Made by a program: the position numbers and the translations under genes | Notes under the pieces: model-generated | Told to the model about the DNA's origin: nothing | Database searches by the model: none | The model's input: the letters and a program-made list of their open reading frames with translations, nothing else | NCBI GenBank assembly: GCA_038146925.1 | Contig: JAYQSP010000006.1 | Location: 62,001-126,000 of the forward strand | Origin: UBA830 sp038146925 | Lineage (GTDB): Bacteria > Pseudomonadota > Alphaproteobacteria > MPNO01 > UBA830 | Reading direction: 5' to 3' | Length of the DNA stretch: 64,000 nt | In this document: in pieces, positions 60,928 to 64,000 of the stretch | Numbering within the stretch: the stretch's first letter is position 1 | How the letters are laid out: each line of letters begins with the position of its first letter

Positions 60928-63900
60928 TCAAATAATGTTGACGTCTTCGAACAAATTGGCCCCAGTGTGACTTACGCTATCAAAAATAGCTACAACGCTG
61001 AGCTCGCCCGAAAAGTCAGCCTCAGATGTCGATCCCTCCTGGTAGCGGATCAAAACGGCGTCGTTATCAGCTTCATGGAAGACAAGCATAGTATCTGTAT
61101 TCACACTACCTGGGTTCATCTGGCTCGAAACACCAGTCAAGTTCGATGATGCATCAACACTCTCGAGAAGGGCTTCAACGGCGCTGGTGATTTGAGCAGT
61201 AGTAGAACCGGTGATATCGATAGATAGTTTCGTTCCCTCAAACTCGATTAGGCCGGTACTGTTTCCAGAAATGATGTCTGCCGACTTATTTGCACTTGTC
61301 ACCGATTGAAGAACCAGATCAGCGGTTGACGACAAATTTGTTCCATCACCCGCAACGAGATTACTTTTGTAATCGATAACGTCCGAAGCACTGCTACTTC
61401 CCGTTGTAAAATTCTCTATTTCAGTCAGACCAAAGTTGGAGTTAGCGTTGATACCAAGACTTTGACGGGTCGAGCTTCCATCAGCGAGGCTAATCTCGTT
61501 AATATTAGTCAGCGAGACCCCAGAGAAGTCTCTTGAACCACTTACAACAACGCTGTCATCGCTAAGCGAACTACTATTTACGCTGCCCTCGATTGAGGTG
61601 ACGCCCGTCACCGTCCCGCTCAGAGTTGCGGTTTGAGCGGTGTTTGACTGACTGAATTTAAGTTCTTCAATACCGTTAATTGTCTGACTGGAGTTCAGGC
61701 TAAAATTACCATTTATGATATTCAACTGATCCGCCGCGCCGTCACCCAAAAAGGTCGAAATCCCTGAGAGATCATCCCCGTCGATACTCACGGTAACGCC
61801 GCCGTCAGCGCCACCCGAAACATCAAACGTCTCTATCGAAGAGAAGGCAACAGGGCTGGTGGGAAAAACCAACGACGAGATTGTTGTGGACGCAATCACG
61901 ACGGCATCGTCACCGTTTCCACCATTGAACGTACCACCAGTTGTAATGTCCGACGCCGCATTTATTTGGAATGTGTCATCCCCGTCGCCGCCGTTAAGGG
62001 TATCATTTCCGGCTCCCCCGGCAATTTTATCAGCACCGGAGCCACCACTGATCGTCTGATCACCGCTACCTCCAATCAGAGTATCGTCGAAATTTGTACC
62101 GTTAATTATTTCGATATCATCTAAACCGGTTTTCAGCTCTATTGCCGTCGAAGAACTCGAAAAATCAACGGTGTCGTTCGCATCGCTACTCGGCGTCACC
62201 CCCACCACCAGCGTTTGAGAGACTGTGCCTCCAGAGCCATCATCGATATCGAACGTAAAAGTCGCATTCTGTGTAGATGCCAACGACCCAAAATTAGTTG
62301 TCAACGTCCCCGAACTCTCCGTGAGCCCCGCATTGCTTCCGCTCGAAAGCGAAAAATTGGAAACGCTCAGCGATGTAGTCTTGTCAGCGTCAACCACACC
62401 CGACAAAAGATTTAAATCAATCGCCTGCGAGATCGCGGCGCTCAAAAGGCTAAAGGCCGAAGAACTGAAACTCGAAAGCGAGCCGCTGGCAATTCCGATT
62501 TCGACTTCGGCACCGCCACCGTTTTCCCAGAACACCACCTCTAAGTCGTGGGAACCAGCGGTCAGAGTTACAGGCCTAAAAAACTCTACGGGCGCATGGT
62601 TCCTGTTATCAGACAATATCGTCGTTCCATCAATTTCGATGCGATGACCATCATCAGTGCGAGAGAAAATAGTGAAGGTGCCCGCGGTATCCACCGAAAA
62701 TGAACCCGTCGCCTTGATGACAAATGTCGTGGTCAATCCGCCGGGAAACCGTTCCGTTCCGGAGAAACGGCCTTGAGCACCGTCAGATAAATTTATTGTC
62801 GACCTGCTAAAAGAGGCGGCAACGCTATTGTTGGCAATTATGGTGTCCGCAGTTCCCAAGTTTCCAATGCTTGAGCTGGTATCAAAGGCTTCAATCAAAA
62901 ATGTACCAGAGCTGGTGTTGGACACCTTGATATCCATAGAAATCGGACCCGCCACAGTAGGCGCGTCATTTCTCCCCTCAAAGATGATGCTCCCCGTTTG
63001 CGAGGCGCTAAGCCCGTCAGGGTCCACAACATCAAATTGAAATGTGACGGTCTCGCTGCCTCCCTCATTGAGAGAGTTAAAAGTCGAAGGGCTCACTGAA
63101 AGGTTGTTGCCCGACAATGCAAATGCTGATTGATCACCGCTTGTGACGACGAAGTTTTTTACTGAAAGAACGTCACCATCAGGGTCGGTGGCACCAGCTT
63201 CACTCAAGAGGTTGATCGTAAAGTCTGCTTTATCCTCGTTGGTGGATCTTGAAATCGTGCTGCCAGCATTGGGCGCTTTATTCACAGAAACAGGTACCGC
63301 TTCGTTTACGGTCTCAACAATAACCTCTTTTGTTTGTTCAGCCTCTGCAAAAACCGGCGCAAGAGCGAACTGAGAAGAAATAGAGAGAACGTCAAGTGAC
63401 GGCGTCAGAGAGATGCCAATAGATGGAGAAGTCGTTGGAACTGCTGATGCAAACGACACAGCCTGAGGACCGACTGCCGTTGATGATAGCGCAGCAATAG
63501 GACTAGTAGACGCCGCAGAGACTGGTTCGGGAGCCGAAGTGTTTCTCTCGGTGCCACTACTATCAACCGAGGCCACATTAGAAGTTTGACCGCCGCGCGA
63601 AGCACCTGCTGAGACTGGAGCTACTCCGGCGGGAGGGCCGCCGCTAGCCGGCGCATCTCCTGACACTTTTGACGAGCTTTGTTCTGCTGTAGACCCACTA
63701 GACGCGGCGGCTGAGCCTTGATCGTTTTTTTCCGCCCCGCCTCCTCCGACAGCTGCCGAGGCACCGGTATTCGAGCCTTCAGCAGCCTGATTATCTGCAA
63801 CTTGATCTCCTGCCTGAGGGTCGCCCCCTTGTGGGGCAGTTTCCGCCCCTCCGCCAGGCTCCGGATCAGGTCTGGCATCAGGAGCAGAACGCACCTCCGG

Positions 63901-64000
63901 CTCTGGCTCCGCCGACGCCTCTTGTTGCTGATCCGGCTCTGCTTTCCCCTCGGAACTTGCATCAGGCTCCGGCTCTGAAACCTGCTCCGACGATTGGCCG
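60928..64000 (-). CDS. Second RTX/PA14 surface protein, C-terminal part (runs off the window)
   Basis: At least 1023 residues, open through the right edge. Order: a low-complexity Glu/Pro/Ser/Gly-rich head (SEPEPDASSEGKAEPDQQEA at the edge), cadherin-like/VCBS-type domain (DADGDVLSVKNFVVTSG, FDVVDPDGLSASQTGSIIFE), a PA14-like carbohydrate-binding domain (GTFTIFSRTDDGHRIEIDGT, AGSHDLEVVFWENGGGAEVE), RTX repeats (GGSGDQTISGGSGADKIAGG and GAGNDTLNGGDGDDTFQINA), then a C-terminal domain nearly parallel to that of the 56595-60877 protein (NTDTMLVFHEADNDAVLIRY, EADFSGELSVVAIFDSV). It is 50 bp upstream of that gene and is probably the same T1SS operon's second substrate. Confidence 0.87.
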   Translation of the reverse strand, partial: GQSSEQVSEPEPDASSEGKAEPDQQQEASAEPEPEVRSAPDARPDPEPGGGAETAPQGGDPQAGDQVADNQAAEGSNTGASAAVGGGGAEKNDQGSAAASSGSTAEQSSSKVSGDAPASGGPPAGVAPVSAGASRGGQTSNVASVDSSGTERNTSAPEPVSAASTSPIAALSSTAVGPQAVSFASAVPTTSPSIGISLTPSLDVLSISSQFALAPVFAEAEQTKEVIVETVNEAVPVSVNKAPNAGSTISRSTNEDKADFTINLLSEAGATDPDGDVLSVKNFVVTSGDQSAFALSGNNLSVSPSTFNSLNEGGSETVTFQFDVVDPDGLSASQTGSIIFEGRNDAPTVAGPISMDIKVSNTSSGTFLIEAFDTSSSIGNLGTADTIIANNSVAASFSRSTINLSDGAQGRFSGTERFPGGLTTTFVIKATGSFSVDTAGTFTIFSRTDDGHRIEIDGTTILSDNRNHAPVEFFRPVTLTAGSHDLEVVFWENGGGAEVEIGIASGSLSSFSSSAFSLLSAAISQAIDLNLLSGVVDADKTTSLSVSNFSLSSGSNAGLTESSGTLTTNFGSLASTQNATFTFDIDDGSGGTVSQTLVVGVTPSSDANDTVDFSSSSTAIELKTGLDDIEIINGTNFDDTLIGGSGDQTISGGSGADKIAGGAGNDTLNGGDGDDTFQINAASDITTGGTFNGGNGDDAVVIASTTISSLVFPTSPVAFSSIETFDVSGGADGGVTVSIDGDDLSGISTFLGDGAADQLNIINGNFSLNSSQTINGIEELKFSQSNTAQTATLSGTVTGVTSIEGSVNSSSLSDDSVVVSGSRDFSGVSLTNINEISLADGSSTRQSLGINANSNFGLTEIENFTTGSSSASDVIDYKSNLVAGDGTNLSSTADLVLQSVTSANKSADIISGNSTGLIEFEGTKLSIDITGSTTAQITSAVEALLESVDASSNLTGVSSQMNPGSVNTDTMLVFHEADNDAVLIRYQEGSTSEADFSGELSVVAIFDSVSHTGANLFEDVNII

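Overview
The window is alphaproteobacterial, most likely from a marine, Rhodospirillales-like lineage. The best evidence is the ordered block mltB-type transglycosylase, rlpA, dacA, tmk, holB, metG, tatD and MBL hydrolase at 31.1-40.6 kb. TAXI-type TRAP transport, an Atm1-type exporter, DUF502 and DUF2237 proteins and codon use fit this. The assignment is inferred from gene content.

Layout. 1-16.7 kb is GC-rich core and metabolic DNA: the recG tail, a DUF502 membrane protein, a TPR protein, an adenylate cyclase with a built-in [2Fe-2S] ferredoxin domain and an SDH-like membrane anchor, a DsbA/FrnE protein, EgtD without EgtB, an MFS carrier, a polysaccharide deacetylase, a cold-shock protein, and a cluster of FAD monooxygenase, pyrogallol-transhydroxylase-like molybdoenzyme with its Fe-S subunit, SDR and cupin. 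A tRNA-Ser fragment and an intact tRNA-Ser(UGA) follow. At 17.0-22.26 kb is an AT-richer island of small, mostly secreted or membrane proteins, several in ATGA-coupled pairs. It carries two families of dispersed repeats, one of which (R1) places a terminator and a leader directly in front of small genes. 22.26-30.2 kb has a TAXI TRAP transporter, an alpha/beta hydrolase, an old-yellow-enzyme reductase and an ABC exporter. 30.3-40.6 kb is the cell-wall and information-processing block. 40.8-45.1 kb is a cyclic-nucleotide cluster: SNase-like protein, GAF-GAF-PAS-adenylate cyclase, coiled-coil protein, and a divergent membrane cNMP-binding protein. 45.2-52.1 kb holds malic enzyme, then a photolyase cluster with three different photolyase/cryptochrome-type proteins, one with its domains in reversed order. 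52.2-64 kb is a leftward type I secretion locus: TolC, HlyD and ABC genes downstream of two tandem, related RTX surface proteins, the second running off the window.

Several genes are split by single-base frame changes (about 5.9, 15.4, 19.1, 20.3, 41.85 and 59.78 kb, plus a compensating pair at 56.77-56.79 kb). Most look like one-base insertions in short homopolymers. Sequence error, real decay and, at 59.78 kb, programmed frameshifting all remain possible.
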